Of a stretch of 62,302 nt of DNA, positions 37,703-46,203 are shown one piece after another (position 1 is the first letter of the stretch; every line of letters begins with the position of its first letter). The stretch is from Candidatus Desulfaltia sp. (GTDB lineage Bacteria > Desulfobacterota > Desulfobacteria > Desulfobacterales > ETH-SRB1), in the NCBI GenBank assembly GCA_030656555.1, contig JAUSPN010000029.1, positions 1 to 62,302 of the forward strand, given 5' to 3'. The notes beneath the pieces are model-generated. The model saw only the letters and a list, made by a program, of their open reading frames with translations, was not told the DNA's origin and ran no database searches. The translations under genes and the position numbers were made by a program.

Positions 37703-38023
37703 GTGAATAAAAAGCATCAACAATCATTTAGCAAAACAGTGGGAGGCAAAGAGGTTCGCAAGATCAAAGCGCGCCATGAGAAGAAGAGTGTTGTCTGGTT
37801 TGGACTGGGCATGTTCGGTGTCCTTGGATGGTCTGTAGTCATCCCCACCTTGCTTGGGATTATACTGGGCGTCTGGATAGATATAACATGGCCGAGCCGC
37901 TATTCCTGGACATTGATGCTTCTTATCATCGGCATTATTTTAGGTTGTTTAAACGCATGGCGATGGATAACATCCGAGCGAAAGATGATTAAAGAGGATA
38001 AAGAGACAAAAAAGAATGAGTGA
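37703..38023 (+). CDS. atpQ: N-type ATPase AtpQ membrane protein
   Basis: The 106-residue product has a basic N-terminus (KKHQQSFSKTVGGKEVRKIKARHEKKS) and two membrane segments (about residues 37-57 and 66-85). It is related to AtpI/AtpZ assembly factors; in N-type operons this gene lies between atpC and atpR, as here. The start is GTG at 37703. It overlaps atpR by 8 bases. A role in c-ring assembly or cation transport has been proposed for the family but not read from this sequence. Confidence 0.85.
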   Translation: MNKKHQQSFSKTVGGKEVRKIKARHEKKSVVWFGLGMFGVLGWSVVIPTLLGIILGVWIDITWPSRYSWTLMLLIIGIILGCLNAWRWITSERKMIKEDKETKKNE

Positions 38024-38303
38024 AGTTGTAGTCCTCATAACTGCTTTTGCCGCAGGCATTGGTCTTGGTACCTTTTACTTCGGAGGTCTGTGGCTGACCG
38101 TGCAACGTCTTCCTAAGGTTAGAAGGCCGGCGCTTTTGAGTATGTGCAGCTTTTTGGGACGCCTTGGGATAGTTCTTTTTGGATTTTATCTAATTATGGA
38201 CGGTCATTGGGAGCGGATTATAGTATGTATGCTCGGTTTTTTAACAATGCGTGCGATTCTTACGCGTCTTTGGGGTCCTATTAGAGCAACCACCAACCAG
38301 TAA
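38016..38303 (+). CDS. atpR: N-type ATPase AtpR membrane protein
   Basis: The 95-residue product has three membrane segments with arginines in or next to them (SFLGRLGIVLFGF near residues 45-57, and LTMRAILTRLWGP near the end). AtpR is specific to N-ATPase operons, and its membrane arginines have been proposed to contact the c-subunit glutamates during assembly. The stop region (CCACCAACCAGTAACGAG) uses the same words as the spacer at 7297-7371. Confidence 0.87.
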   Translation: MSEVVVLITAFAAGIGLGTFYFGGLWLTVQRLPKVRRPALLSMCSFLGRLGIVLFGFYLIMDGHWERIIVCMLGFLTMRAILTRLWGPIRATTNQ

Positions 38304-38311
38304 CGAGAAAT

Positions 38312-38989
38312 ATGCATATAACTCCTGATTCAATAATTTTATTTCAACTGGGGCCTGTTCCTTTGAATGCAACCATACTGTTTACATGGTGCATAATGGC
38401 CTTGATGACTGTTGTATCCTGGCTTGTGACCAGAAAGCTTTCCTCAACAACACGGCTGTCTCGATGGCAGAACTTTATTGAAGTTCTGGTAATCAGCATA
38501 AGAGATGAGATTCGTGAGATCGGCGGACAGGATCCGGGCAGGTACCTGCCCCTTGTGGGCACACTCTTTTTATTTATTGCGCTTTCAAATCTTTTAAGTA
38601 TCATCCCGGGATATAAGGCGCCAACCGGTTCGCTTTCAACAACCACAGCGCTTGCTGTTTGTGTGTTTGTTGCGGTTCCCCTGTACGGCATTGCTCAAAA
38701 TGGTCTGTCCTATTTTAAACAATATACCAAACCTTCAATATTGATGCTGCCGTTCAATATTATAGGCGAGGTATCGCGCACCATTGCATTGGCTATGCGC
38801 CTTTTTGGAAATATAATGAGCGGCACGATAATTGCCGCCATCCTGCTTTCCATTGCGCCACTTATATTCCCAATTATAATGCAGGCTTTGGGATTGTTAA
38901 TCGGATTGATCCAGGCATACATATTTGCAATTTTGGCGATGGTATACATTGCGGCAGGCTCTCGTGTGCGGCAAAACAAAGTCGAGTAG
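38312..38989 (+). CDS. atpB: N-type ATPase Fo subunit a
   Basis: Subunit a forms the two ion half-channels. The 225-residue product has about five to six membrane segments and the essential arginine in AMRLFGNIMSG near residue 168, followed by the IQAYIFAILAMVYIAAG last helix. The stop codon TAG lies inside the left arm of a perfect 15-bp inverted repeat that separates this gene from the c-subunit gene. Confidence 0.93.
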   Translation: MHITPDSIILFQLGPVPLNATILFTWCIMALMTVVSWLVTRKLSSTTRLSRWQNFIEVLVISIRDEIREIGGQDPGRYLPLVGTLFLFIALSNLLSIIPGYKAPTGSLSTTTALAVCVFVAVPLYGIAQNGLSYFKQYTKPSILMLPFNIIGEVSRTIALAMRLFGNIMSGTIIAAILLSIAPLIFPIIMQALGLLIGLIQAYIFAILAMVYIAAGSRVRQNKVE

Positions 38990-39018
38990 TCGAGTAGTCA
39001 ACCACTCGACTACTCGAC
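38981..39018 (+). promoter_or_regulatory. Perfect 15-bp hairpin between atpB and atpE
   Basis: GTCGAGTAGTCGAGT (38981-38995) and ACTCGACTACTCGAC (39004-39018) are perfect inverse complements around an 8-base loop (AGTCAACC). The left arm contains the atpB stop codon. No T run follows, so it is unlikely to be a terminator; a stem at this point could block upstream translation from reading on, stabilise processed atpE messenger or be simply a mobile short-word repeat. The atpE ribosome-binding site AAAGGAGATGATAAT follows 20 bases later. Confidence 0.65.
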
Positions 39019-39051
39019 CAATACTAAGCTATTACGAAAGGAGATGATAAT

Positions 39052-39330
39052 ATGGATAACGTTGGTATTATCGGAGCTATATCCATTCTTGCGTCAGGAC
39101 TGACCATCGGCATCGGTTCGATCGGTCCTGCACTTGGAGAAGGGCGGGCATTGGCCCAGGCTTTGAGCTCTATTGCACAACAGCCTGATGAGGCCAATAC
39201 GATTACACGCACCCTTTTTGTGGGGTTGGCAATGGTGGAATCAACAGCTATTTACTGTTTTGTAGTATCCATGATTCTGATTTTTGCAAACCCGTTCTGG
39301 AATTATGTGGTATCTAAAGCTGGGGGATAA
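39052..39330 (+). CDS. atpE: N-type ATPase Fo subunit c
   Basis: The 92-residue product is a two-helix hairpin that forms the rotor ring. Helix 1 has Glu30 in GPALGEG and helix 2 has Glu63 in MVESTAIYCF, giving two carboxylates per ion site; the loop is AQQPD (residues 42-46). The EST..Y set (Glu63, Ser64, Thr65, Tyr68) was first read as sodium-binding, but work on the Burkholderia N-ATPase ring reported two-carboxylate sites that bind protons, so the coupling ion is open. AAAGGAG precedes the ATG. Confidence 0.93.
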   Translation: MDNVGIIGAISILASGLTIGIGSIGPALGEGRALAQALSSIAQQPDEANTITRTLFVGLAMVESTAIYCFVVSMILIFANPFWNYVVSKAGG

Positions 39331-39333
39331 ACT

Positions 39334-40101
39334 GTGCTCATCAATTGGTTTACAGTAATTACTCAGATAATAAATTTTCTGGTGCTTGTTTATCTTCTCA
39401 AGCGTTTTCTTTATGGCCCCATTATTAAGGCAATGGACAAGCGACAAGAGAAAATTGATCTTAATCTGGAAGAGGCGCGCAAAAAAAATGAGGAGGCCGA
39501 GCAGGAGTCAGAGCTGTTTCTTAAAAAAAACAGGGAATTTGATAGCAGGCATGAAGAAATGCTTTCTCAGATCAAAAAGGAGGCTGAAGCCCGCAAAGCA
39601 GAGCTTATAAAAGAGGCCCGCAGCCAGGTTGATGCTGATATGGCCGGATGGTATGGGGGTATCCAAAAGGAGAAAGAGAATTTTCTCCAGAACATTCGCA
39701 GACATGCGGTGAAGCACACCTGCGCCATTGCTCGCAGGGCAATAAAGGATTTATCGAATGCCGATCTTGAGGATCGCATTACTAGCATCTTTATCGAACG
39801 TCTCCGGAACATAGACGCTGATGAGAGAGAAGCGCTTGCCCGGACAGTTCAACATCCTGCGGAAGGAATTCGAGTAAACAGCGCCTTTCAAATTCCAGGG
39901 GAATCGGCAAAAAAAATTGTGCGACTTATACAAAATCTGACTACCGATTCTGTTGTCGTGCGGTTTGAGATTTTACCGGAGCTTATATGCGGCATTGAAT
40001 TAAAACTTCATGGTCGCAAAATTTCCTGGAATATAGCTGATTATCTGGAGCCGTTTGAAGAAAATATGCGCGCGACAATTGAGGCAAAAATTAGTCATTA
40101 G
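39334..40101 (+). CDS. atpF: N-type ATPase Fo subunit b with delta-like C-terminus
   Basis: The 255-residue product is much longer than an ordinary b subunit (about 160). It starts with a membrane segment (WFTVITQIINFLVLVYLLKRFL), continues with a long charged coiled coil (residues 30-120) and ends with a delta-like domain (ELICGIELKLHGRKISW...LEPFEENM), which explains the missing atpH gene in this operon. The start is GTG with GGGGGA upstream. The last codons and stop already belong to the following TAGTCATTAGTCATTGG repeat. Confidence 0.9.
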   Translation: MLINWFTVITQIINFLVLVYLLKRFLYGPIIKAMDKRQEKIDLNLEEARKKNEEAEQESELFLKKNREFDSRHEEMLSQIKKEAEARKAELIKEARSQVDADMAGWYGGIQKEKENFLQNIRRHAVKHTCAIARRAIKDLSNADLEDRITSIFIERLRNIDADEREALARTVQHPAEGIRVNSAFQIPGESAKKIVRLIQNLTTDSVVVRFEILPELICGIELKLHGRKISWNIADYLEPFEENMRATIEAKISH

Positions 40102-40207
40102 TCATTGGTCATTGGTGGAAAGTCAAACAAATGACTTAACCATTCACGATGACAAATGACCAGTGACAAACGACCAGTGACAAATGACCAGTGACAAATG
40201 ACTACTT
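40092..40207. repeat. Tandem and inverted short-word repeat between atpF and atpA
   Basis: From the atpF stop, TTAGTCATTAGTCATTGGTCATTGGTGG (7-bp words) faces a 14-bp tandem unit TGACAAATGACCAG repeated about four times (40150-40203). The two halves are partly complementary (GTCATTGGTCATT with AATGACCAGTGAC). At about 115 bases it is the longest spacer inside the ATPase operon. Confidence 0.75.
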
Positions 40208-40219
40208 TATAGGCACGTG

Positions 40220-41743
40220 ATGACCGAGAATAATACTACATCTAAACCCTTTCTTGACGACACATTCATGCTCTTTGATCAAGTTCTTGAAAAACACGCA
40301 TATGAGCTGAAAGGTCGGGAAGTTGGGATAGTGACCTATGTCGGCCGGGGGATTGCCCGTGTTGATGGTTTTTCCGGAGTTAAATCCGAGGAACTGCTCC
40401 GATTTCCAGGCAGCATCCCAGGCATGGTTTTTAATATCGATATTTCAGATGTGGGTGTTATTCTTTTTGGCGAAAGCGAGGAGATAGAAGCAGGTTCCGA
40501 GGTGCAGCGCACAGGACAGGTTCTGGATGTTCCGGTTGGTGATGCGCTGATAGGACGCTTTGTGGATCCCATGGGACGTCCTCTGGATAATCTTGGCCCT
40601 GTGAAGACGTCGGAACGACGTCCTGTTGAACGTGAGGCTCCTGAGATTATGGACAGAGCTCCTGTTTTCGTGCCGTTACAGACAGGCCTGAAGGTTGTGG
40701 ACGCCTTAATTCCGATAGGGCGTGGGCAACGAGAGCTTATTCTTGGCGACCGGCAAACAGGCAAGACAGCTATTGCCCTTGATACGATAATTAATCAGAA
40801 GGGAAAGGATGTTCTGTGCGTGTATTGCGCAATCGGGCAGCGAAGTTCATCAGTGGCAAAACTTATAGATGAGCTCAGGAAGCACAATGCCATGGATTAC
40901 TCCATCATCGTGGTGGCGGAAGGGGAAAGCACTCCGGGAATGCAGTTTGTTGCGCCATATGCTGCGACGACTATGGCTGAGTTTTTTATGGAACAGGGAA
41001 AGGATGTATTGATTATATATGATGACTTGACGCATCATGCCAGGGCTTATCGTGAGCTTTCACTTCTGCTTCGACGTCCTCCCGGCAGAGAGGCTTTTCC
41101 CGGCGATATTTTTTATATCCATTCACGGCTCCTTGAACGCGCTACCCATCTTTGCGAAGAGCTTGGAGGCGGCTCATTGAGCGCTATGCCTATTGTTGAA
41201 ACAGAGGCGCAAAACATATCCGCATATATTCCGACAAACATTATTTCAATTACCGACGGTCAGATATATCTTTCACCCGACCTTTTTCAAAAGGGGGTGC
41301 TTCCGGCAGTGGATGTTGGAAAATCAGTGTCAAGGGTGGGTGGAAAAACACAGCTTGCCGCATATCGTGCAGTTGCCGGTGATTTACGCCTTTCCTATTC
41401 GCAGTTTGAAGAGCTGGAGTCATTCTCCCGTTTTGGCACGCGTCTGGATGATGAAACACGTAAAAGGCTGGAGCGGGGGAAACGGGTTAGAGAAATTCTT
41501 AAACAGCCTCAATATGAAGCCATGCCGATTGCAGAGCAGATAGCTGTGTTTGTGGCAGTAAACGGAGGTGTGCTTGATGAGTTTTCCCTTGATCAGATTC
41601 CACAAATTGAGCGGCTTATACGCAAGGAGGTCGCAGTTCATCTGCCCCTTCTTTGCGAACAGATCGAAGCAGGTGGTCAATTAAAGGACGAGGATCAAGA
41701 GGCTATCTTGAGCATTGCCCGGAAAGCTGTCGAAAATGCTTGA
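40220..41743 (+). CDS. atpA: N-type ATPase F1 subunit alpha
   Basis: The 507-residue product is the regulatory alpha subunit with [18 protein letters not shown] near residue 34, Walker [10 protein letters not shown] near residue 175, and the [15 protein letters not shown] block just before it, plus the [27 protein letters not shown] segment. The GTG at 40217 and ATG at 40220 are both possible starts. It overlaps atpG by 8 bases. It follows a 115-base repeat spacer, so its translation is not coupled to atpF. Confidence 0.96.
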   Translation: MTENNTTSKPFLDDTFMLFDQVLEKHAYELKGREVGIVTYVGRGIARVDGFSGVKSEELLRFPGSIPGMVFNIDISDVGVILFGESEEIEAGSEVQRTGQVLDVPVGDALIGRFVDPMGRPLDNLGPVKTSERRPVEREAPEIMDRAPVFVPLQTGLKVVDALIPIGRGQRELILGDRQTGKTAIALDTIINQKGKDVLCVYCAIGQRSSSVAKLIDELRKHNAMDYSIIVVAEGESTPGMQFVAPYAATTMAEFFMEQGKDVLIIYDDLTHHARAYRELSLLLRRPPGREAFPGDIFYIHSRLLERATHLCEELGGGSLSAMPIVETEAQNISAYIPTNIISITDGQIYLSPDLFQKGVLPAVDVGKSVSRVGGKTQLAAYRAVAGDLRLSYSQFEELESFSRFGTRLDDETRKRLERGKRVREILKQPQYEAMPIAEQIAVFVAVNGGVLDEFSLDQIPQIERLIRKEVAVHLPLLCEQIEAGGQLKDEDQEAILSIARKAVENA

Positions 41744-42605
41744 ATTGCTTAAACGTAAAATCAAGAGCGCTGAAGATTTGCTGTCTGTCGTAAAAACGAT
41801 GAAGGTTCTTGCGGCCGTCAGCATTCAGCAACATGAAAAGGCGGTTGAATCCCTTGGCGAATACAACCGGTCCGTTGAGTTTGGATTGCAGGCTGTTCTA
41901 AAACACAGACCCGGTGGAATTCCGATACTCAAACCTGTTTTAAAACAAAGACTGGGAGCCATTGTTTTTGGCTCTGATCAGGGCATGGTCGGTCAGTTTA
42001 ATGAAGTGATAGCTCATTATGCGGCCCAAGAAATAAATACACTCAAGGCAGGACAGGAAAACAGCGCAGTTATAGCTGTTGGGCTGCGAGTTGTGTCTCC
42101 ACTTGAAGATGCCGGCCGGCCTGTTGAAGACCGCCTTTCTCTGCCAGGCTCAACAACCGGTATTACGCCGCTGGTGCGGGATATTGTGCTGAAGATGGAG
42201 GCGTGGCGCTTTGAGCGGAAAATCGACCAGATCCTTATCTTTTATAACAGGACGGTCGGCGCATCTTATAAACCCCATGTACTCCGGTTGCTGCCGCTTG
42301 ATTATAAATGGTTTCAAGATTTGAAAAGCAGACCATGGCCATCGCACTCTTTGCCGCTTTTTACCATGGATTGGAACCGCCTGTTTTCATCATTGATCCG
42401 GCAACTTCTATTTGTATCGGTTTTTCAAGCCTTTGCTGAATCCATGTGCAGCGAAAATGCCGGCCGTCTTGCATCCATGCAGGTGGCTGAAAGGAATATT
42501 GAAGAGCGTATAGATGAGCTGAACTTTCAATTTCACCAGGAAAGACACAGCTCTATTACAGAAGAACTGTTAGACATTGTTGCAGGTTTTGAGGCGTTAA
42601 CTTGA
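41736..42605 (+). CDS. atpG: N-type ATPase F1 subunit gamma
   Basis: Gamma is the central rotor shaft. The product of about 289 residues has the N-terminal helix [27 protein letters not shown], a Rossmann-like middle with [15 protein letters not shown] near residue 75, and a C-terminal helix ([38 protein letters not shown]). It is diverged from standard gamma, as usual for N-type. The ATG at 41736 inside the end of atpA is chosen over the TTG at 41715. Its stop lies 5 bases from the end of the opposing pgk gene. Confidence 0.9.
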   Translation: MLELLKRKIKSAEDLLSVVKTMKVLAAVSIQQHEKAVESLGEYNRSVEFGLQAVLKHRPGGIPILKPVLKQRLGAIVFGSDQGMVGQFNEVIAHYAAQEINTLKAGQENSAVIAVGLRVVSPLEDAGRPVEDRLSLPGSTTGITPLVRDIVLKMEAWRFERKIDQILIFYNRTVGASYKPHVLRLLPLDYKWFQDLKSRPWPSHSLPLFTMDWNRLFSSLIRQLLFVSVFQAFAESMCSENAGRLASMQVAERNIEERIDELNFQFHQERHSSITEELLDIVAGFEALT

Positions 42606-42610
42606 GACCT

Positions 42611-43924
42611 TTACTCCGCTGGATATTTCCCCTTGTTTTCCATAAGCGCTTTGACAGGTTCGAGGCCGTAGGGGGTGCTTTCTTCTATAGCTTTAAGAAC
42701 TGTGCCGCCTCCGGTAAAAAAGAAGTACTTGGCATTGTCCATGGCTGCAAGATAAAGGCCGGGGCTGAGGTTTTTGAATTCCTGGAGAGTATCTCCGCCG
42801 CCGTAAAGTTTTTGAGCTTGTGTATTCTTGTCAATTGTACGGTCAAGTTTTTCAGAACCTTCGAAAAAGTGCGGTGTAAATCCCATGACAGCATTGACAA
42901 AGATGGTTTTTGCAGAACTTATAATATCGGCGACTTTTGGAACGTCGAACGATTCAGGAGCAACATCAAGGAAATATCCATGTTTGTTTCCGGGCTTAAA
43001 ATCTGTGATGTTGAGTGTCCTGTATTTTCCTTCAACGCGCCCCTCAATAGTGTCTGACTCAACCACAAATGGCAGTTCTACAATCTTTCCGGCCTTTTCA
43101 TCCTGCTTGACAAGATTTTTGGCCGCATTAATATCCGATTCACTCACACCAGCCACCCGAATATCATATTTGGCGCATAAAAAGGTATTATAAATAATTC
43201 CGCCAAGCAGCAGGTGATCAACCTTCTTGTAAATCTCGTTTAGCGGCCCGATTTTGGTGTCGTATTTTGCTCCTGCTACAATAGCCACAAAAGGTCTTTT
43301 TGGTTCCAGAACCCTTCTCAGATGAGCTATTTCCCTTTGCATTAGAAATCCGGCAAAACTGGGCAAATATCTGGTTATATCACAGGTGGAAGCATGGGGC
43401 TGCCATGAACCAAAAGCATCGTTGATAAAGACATCGGCAAGTCCGGCAAGTTGCAGGGCAAAACGCTCTTTTATATCGCCCTGCGCCTCCTCTCCTTCAA
43501 ACCAGCGTGTGTTGGGAAGATAAATGCCTCCTGTTCTGCGGGTGCGTAGATCACGTATATGCCAGTTGATGGATGTGTCGATCTGTTTAATACCCGCATC
43601 AGGATCAACCGGAAACTCCGGCACCGAAAATTTTGTGTGCAGTTTCCGCTCAAGATATTCGACAACAGGCTGTACAGAGGTGTTGTCTTCAACTTTGATT
43701 TTACCTGTTTTTTTGTCCCGTGTTCGGCCCACGTGCGTCATAAGAATCGGCCGGCCGCCTCGTTCAACAATGCTGTACAGAGTTCCCAGTGTAGCGTCAA
43801 TCCGATACGGATCTCTGATTATACCATTTTTAACCACATTATGGTCTACTCTAACCAGAACGATTTTATCTTTCAGGTCAGCGTTCTGGATAAGCGGCAG
43901 ACGGGGGTCCAATTCTAAATTCAT
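42611..43924 (-). CDS. pgk: Phosphoglycerate kinase
   Basis: Pgk exchanges phosphate between 1,3-bisphosphoglycerate and ADP. The 437-residue product has KIVLVRVDHNVV near residue 20, LMTHVGR near residue 60, LPNTRWFEGE, FINDAFGSWQPHAS near 168, IVAGAKYDTKIGP near 214 and the closing FFFTGGGTVLKAIEE glycine-rich loop. It is somewhat diverged (DHNVV instead of DFNVP, GAKYDTK instead of GAKVSDK) and has insertions, so it is a distinct subgroup, but the active-site blocks are present. It is downstream of the dodecin gene on the minus strand. Confidence 0.88.
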   Translation of the reverse strand: MNLELDPRLPLIQNADLKDKIVLVRVDHNVVKNGIIRDPYRIDATLGTLYSIVERGGRPILMTHVGRTRDKKTGKIKVEDNTSVQPVVEYLERKLHTKFSVPEFPVDPDAGIKQIDTSINWHIRDLRTRRTGGIYLPNTRWFEGEEAQGDIKERFALQLAGLADVFINDAFGSWQPHASTCDITRYLPSFAGFLMQREIAHLRRVLEPKRPFVAIVAGAKYDTKIGPLNEIYKKVDHLLLGGIIYNTFLCAKYDIRVAGVSESDINAAKNLVKQDEKAGKIVELPFVVESDTIEGRVEGKYRTLNITDFKPGNKHGYFLDVAPESFDVPKVADIISSAKTIFVNAVMGFTPHFFEGSEKLDRTIDKNTQAQKLYGGGDTLQEFKNLSPGLYLAAMDNAKYFFFTGGGTVLKAIEESTPYGLEPVKALMENKGKYPAE

Positions 43925-43950
43925 TTTTTTACCATCAATTTGTTAGGTCA

Positions 43951-44169
43951 TCATTCTTCGTGAGGTTCATATTTAAAGGACAGGTTTACCCTTGCACGGT
44001 AGGCGGTTACTTTCCCCTCGTCAACCTTCATATCAAGTTTAACTATCTCCGCGACTCTCAAATTTTTAAGACTCTTTCCCGCGAGTTCAACTGCATTCTT
44101 AGCAGCTTCTTCCCATGAGATTTCGCTTGTTCCAACCAGTTCAATAATTTTATAAACACTTTTAGCCAT
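43951..44169 (-). CDS. Dodecin family flavin-binding protein
   Basis: Dodecins form hollow dodecamers that store or buffer flavins. The 72-residue product has the family pattern VYKIIELVGTSEISWEEAAKNAVELA with the conserved tryptophan near residue 19, then RVAEIVKLDMKVDEGKV and ARVNLSFKYE. AAGGGGGAAG is its ribosome-binding site. It lies 26 bases upstream of pgk and is probably co-transcribed with it. Confidence 0.93.
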   Translation of the reverse strand: MAKSVYKIIELVGTSEISWEEAAKNAVELAGKSLKNLRVAEIVKLDMKVDEGKVTAYRARVNLSFKYEPHEE

Positions 44170-44476
44170 AATCTTCCCCCTTTTTAAATCTGTTAATTAT
44201 CTGATTTTTATCGAGATTACTTCGGGAATAAATGGTAATTTTATAAAACAAGGAACAACCACGGCAATCTTATTTATTAAGAGCTTTGAATTTTGTCATT
44301 TCGAGGAGCATGAGCGACGAGAAATCTTAATAATTCAAAATCGTTAAGATTTCTCCCTTTGGTCGAAATGACAAAAAACAGCAGTTATGCAAAGGTCTCG
44401 GATTATCAACGGGTTATGAGATTGCTTCGTTTTGCTCACAACGACAATGCGGGCATTTTTAAAGGTCTTGATCTGT
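44170..44476. repeat. Gene-free spacer with MITE-like inverted repeat
   Basis: The spacer between the second cold-shock gene and dodecin has no gene. Its core is an 87-bp element (44291-44377): TTTTGTCATTTCGA at the left is the exact inverse complement of TCGAAATGACAAAA at the right, and inside GAGAAATCTTAA pairs with TTAAGATTTCTC. The adjacent segment (44398-44450: GGATTATCAACGGG...GAGATTGCTTCGTTTTGCTCACAACGACAATG) resembles the same class of element. It lacks any transposase frame. Confidence 0.75.
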
Positions 44477-44677
44477 TTACAGCTTGGTGACGTTTTTTGC
44501 CTCAGGGCCACGATCACTTTCTGCAACGTCAAAGCTAACCTTGTCGCCCTTTTCCAGGCTTTTGAATCCCGTCATATTAATAGCTGAGTGATGAACAAAA
44601 AGGTCCTTACCACCTTCCTGCTCAACGAAGCCATATCCTTTTTTATTGCTAAACCACTTTATTGTTCCTTCTGCCAA
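44477..44677 (-). CDS. Cold-shock domain protein, second copy
   Basis: The 66-residue product is a complete cold-shock domain with RNP1 KGYGFVEQ (residues 13-20) and RNP2 LFVHHSAI (26-33). It is a paralogue of the product at 2326-2526; GFKSL and VKWF/IKWF anchor the alignment. AAGGGGG lies before the ATG. The gene lies next to the integron integrase, whereas its paralogue lies next to the cassette-like cluster at the left edge of the window. Confidence 0.93.
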   Translation of the reverse strand: MAEGTIKWFSNKKGYGFVEQEGGKDLFVHHSAINMTGFKSLEKGDKVSFDVAESDRGPEAKNVTKL

Positions 44678-44795
44678 AATGCTTACCCCCTTAAATTAAA
44701 CTGTTTGGCATTTTTAAAATATATCGATTTATCAAGTCAAGCAAAAAAGTAAAAACAGCCTCTAATCTTCTGTGAGATCAAGACTTTTACAGGGT

Positions 44796-45788
44796 TTATA
44801 AGGTGTCCAGAGGGCTTTTAACAGAATCGATATCTTTTTTCATGACATGGGTATATATTTCAGTAGTTTTCACATCAGCATGACCCATAAGTTCTTGAAC
44901 CACACGGATATTAGTGCCTGCTTCAAGCAAATGTGTTGCAAAGCTGTGACGAAAAGCATGGCATCCGGCCTTTTTATGAATTTTTGCCTGGCTCAAAGCT
45001 TGTTTTACCGCCTTTTGCAATCCCGATTCCATAACATGATGACGCATGATTTTTCCGGATCTGGGATCTTTTGACATTTCTTTTGCAGGAAAAACATACT
45101 GCCATCCGGTCTCTTTGGACGCATTAGGATATTTGCGAGAAAGCGCCCCAGGGATGTAAACTTCCCCGAATCCTTCCCGTATATCCTCCTCATGTAATGC
45201 AGCGACATAATCAATTTGTTCTTGTAATTCCTGCTGGATGGAGTCAGGCAGAATTGCTTTGCGGTCTTTGCCCCCTTTTGAGTTACGTATAAAAATCCTG
45301 CCCTGGCCAAAGTCCACATCCTTGATGCGCAAACGAATACATTCCATAAGCCTAAGTCCACAACCATATAACAATTTCGCCATCAAAGCGTGCTTTCCTT
45401 TCATATTTCCAAGCAACTTTGCAACTTCTTCTTGCGTCAACACTGTTGGCAGATTCATTCTACGTTTTGACCGAGTTGGCGCTATACCATCTTCCAAATC
45501 AATATCAAGAACCCTTTTATATAAAAATATCAATGCATTCAGCGCCTGTTTCTGGGTCGCGGCAGCAACATTCTTCTTTTCTGTAAGGTAGCTCAAAAAC
45601 CGCTCAACTTCATTTTTACCCATATCTTTAGGATGTGTCTTGCCACCATAAAACTTTACATACTGCAATATCCAGGAAGAGTAAGACTGCTCGGTCCTGT
45701 AGGCATAATGATAATATCGTAAAACTTCACGAACTTGATCCATTAAACGATATTCTGGATTAGGTTTAAATTTTATGTTGATTTCCAT
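44796..45788 (-). CDS. intI: Integron integrase (tyrosine recombinase)
   Basis: The 330-residue product is a tyrosine recombinase with Arg146 (YGCGLRLME), His277-Arg280 (HAFRHSF), His303 (MGHADV) and the nucleophile Tyr312 (EIYTHV). Between the catalytic boxes it has the extra segment found only in integron integrases (residues about 208-250, ALSRKYPNASKE, WQYVFPA and an RHH motif), which contacts the flipped-out base of single-stranded attC. ACAGGAAA precedes the ATG. The minus-strand orientation points away from the GC-rich attC-like hairpin and the cassette-like gene on its right, as expected for an integron platform. Confidence 0.93.
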   Translation of the reverse strand: MEINIKFKPNPEYRLMDQVREVLRYYHYAYRTEQSYSSWILQYVKFYGGKTHPKDMGKNEVERFLSYLTEKKNVAAATQKQALNALIFLYKRVLDIDLEDGIAPTRSKRRMNLPTVLTQEEVAKLLGNMKGKHALMAKLLYGCGLRLMECIRLRIKDVDFGQGRIFIRNSKGGKDRKAILPDSIQQELQEQIDYVAALHEEDIREGFGEVYIPGALSRKYPNASKETGWQYVFPAKEMSKDPRSGKIMRHHVMESGLQKAVKQALSQAKIHKKAGCHAFRHSFATHLLEAGTNIRVVQELMGHADVKTTEIYTHVMKKDIDSVKSPLDTL

Positions 45789-45957
45789 ATATTTCCTGTA
45801 TTATATTATTAAATCGAAAGTTTGATAATATATAAAAGGGTTGAAAAATTCAAGCGAAATATTTATCGTAATTTAAATTAATATATAAATACATGGAAAT
45901 ATTTTCCAGATATATAGTCCGATATCATGGAAAAATTTTACATTTATCAACACTGAT
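45789..45957. promoter_or_regulatory. AT-rich intI upstream region, presumed attI and promoters
   Basis: This segment is very AT-rich (runs such as TAATTTAAATTAATATATAAAT) between the integrase start and the GC-rich hairpins. By position it should hold the intI promoter, the cassette promoter and attI. It contains GGAAATATTTTCC (45895-45907), a perfect palindrome. No LexA box was identified with confidence. Confidence 0.35.
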
Positions 45958-46144
45958 AAGCTGACCGCTCGCGATGCTCGCGATCAGCTTATCGCCGGCG
46001 GATGCTTCGCCATCCCCCTTGAAAGTCTCCGCTCGCGCTCCGCCTATCAAGTGCAATGGAGCTGACTGCGCTTCTCAGTCTGAGAGACCGCTACCGCGTC
46101 CTCTCAGACTTGCGATGCTCGCAGCTCATCCGCCGGCGTTATGT
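45958..46144 (+). other. Large GC-rich attC-like hairpin
   Basis: TATCGCCGGCGGATG (45990-46004) pairs with CATCCGCCGGCGTTAT (46127-46142), ending in GGCGTTATG, a frequent right end of chromosomal attC sites. Inside are further arms (TCTCAGTCTGAGAGA; CTCTCAGAC; GCGATGCTCGC). Directly to the left, AAGCTGA.CGCTCGCGATGCTCGCG.TCAGCTT (45958-45990) forms another hairpin. The composition contrasts strongly with the AT-rich DNA before it. It may be the attC of a geneless cassette or an attI/attC junction. Confidence 0.5.
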
Positions 46145-46203
46145 TTCTTGGGGCCGTGTATCAACCATGAATACGCAATCAATTTCTGAATCTGGAGCTT
46201 CAA

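Noticed and set aside
40149-40203. Tandem repeat considered as a CRISPR array
   Set aside because: Units are contiguous 14-mers without spacers, there are no cas genes, and the same class of words fills other spacers.
42602-43057. Plus-strand frame opposite pgk
   Set aside because: Antisense shadow of the pgk 3' half; pgk has its full set of family motifs.
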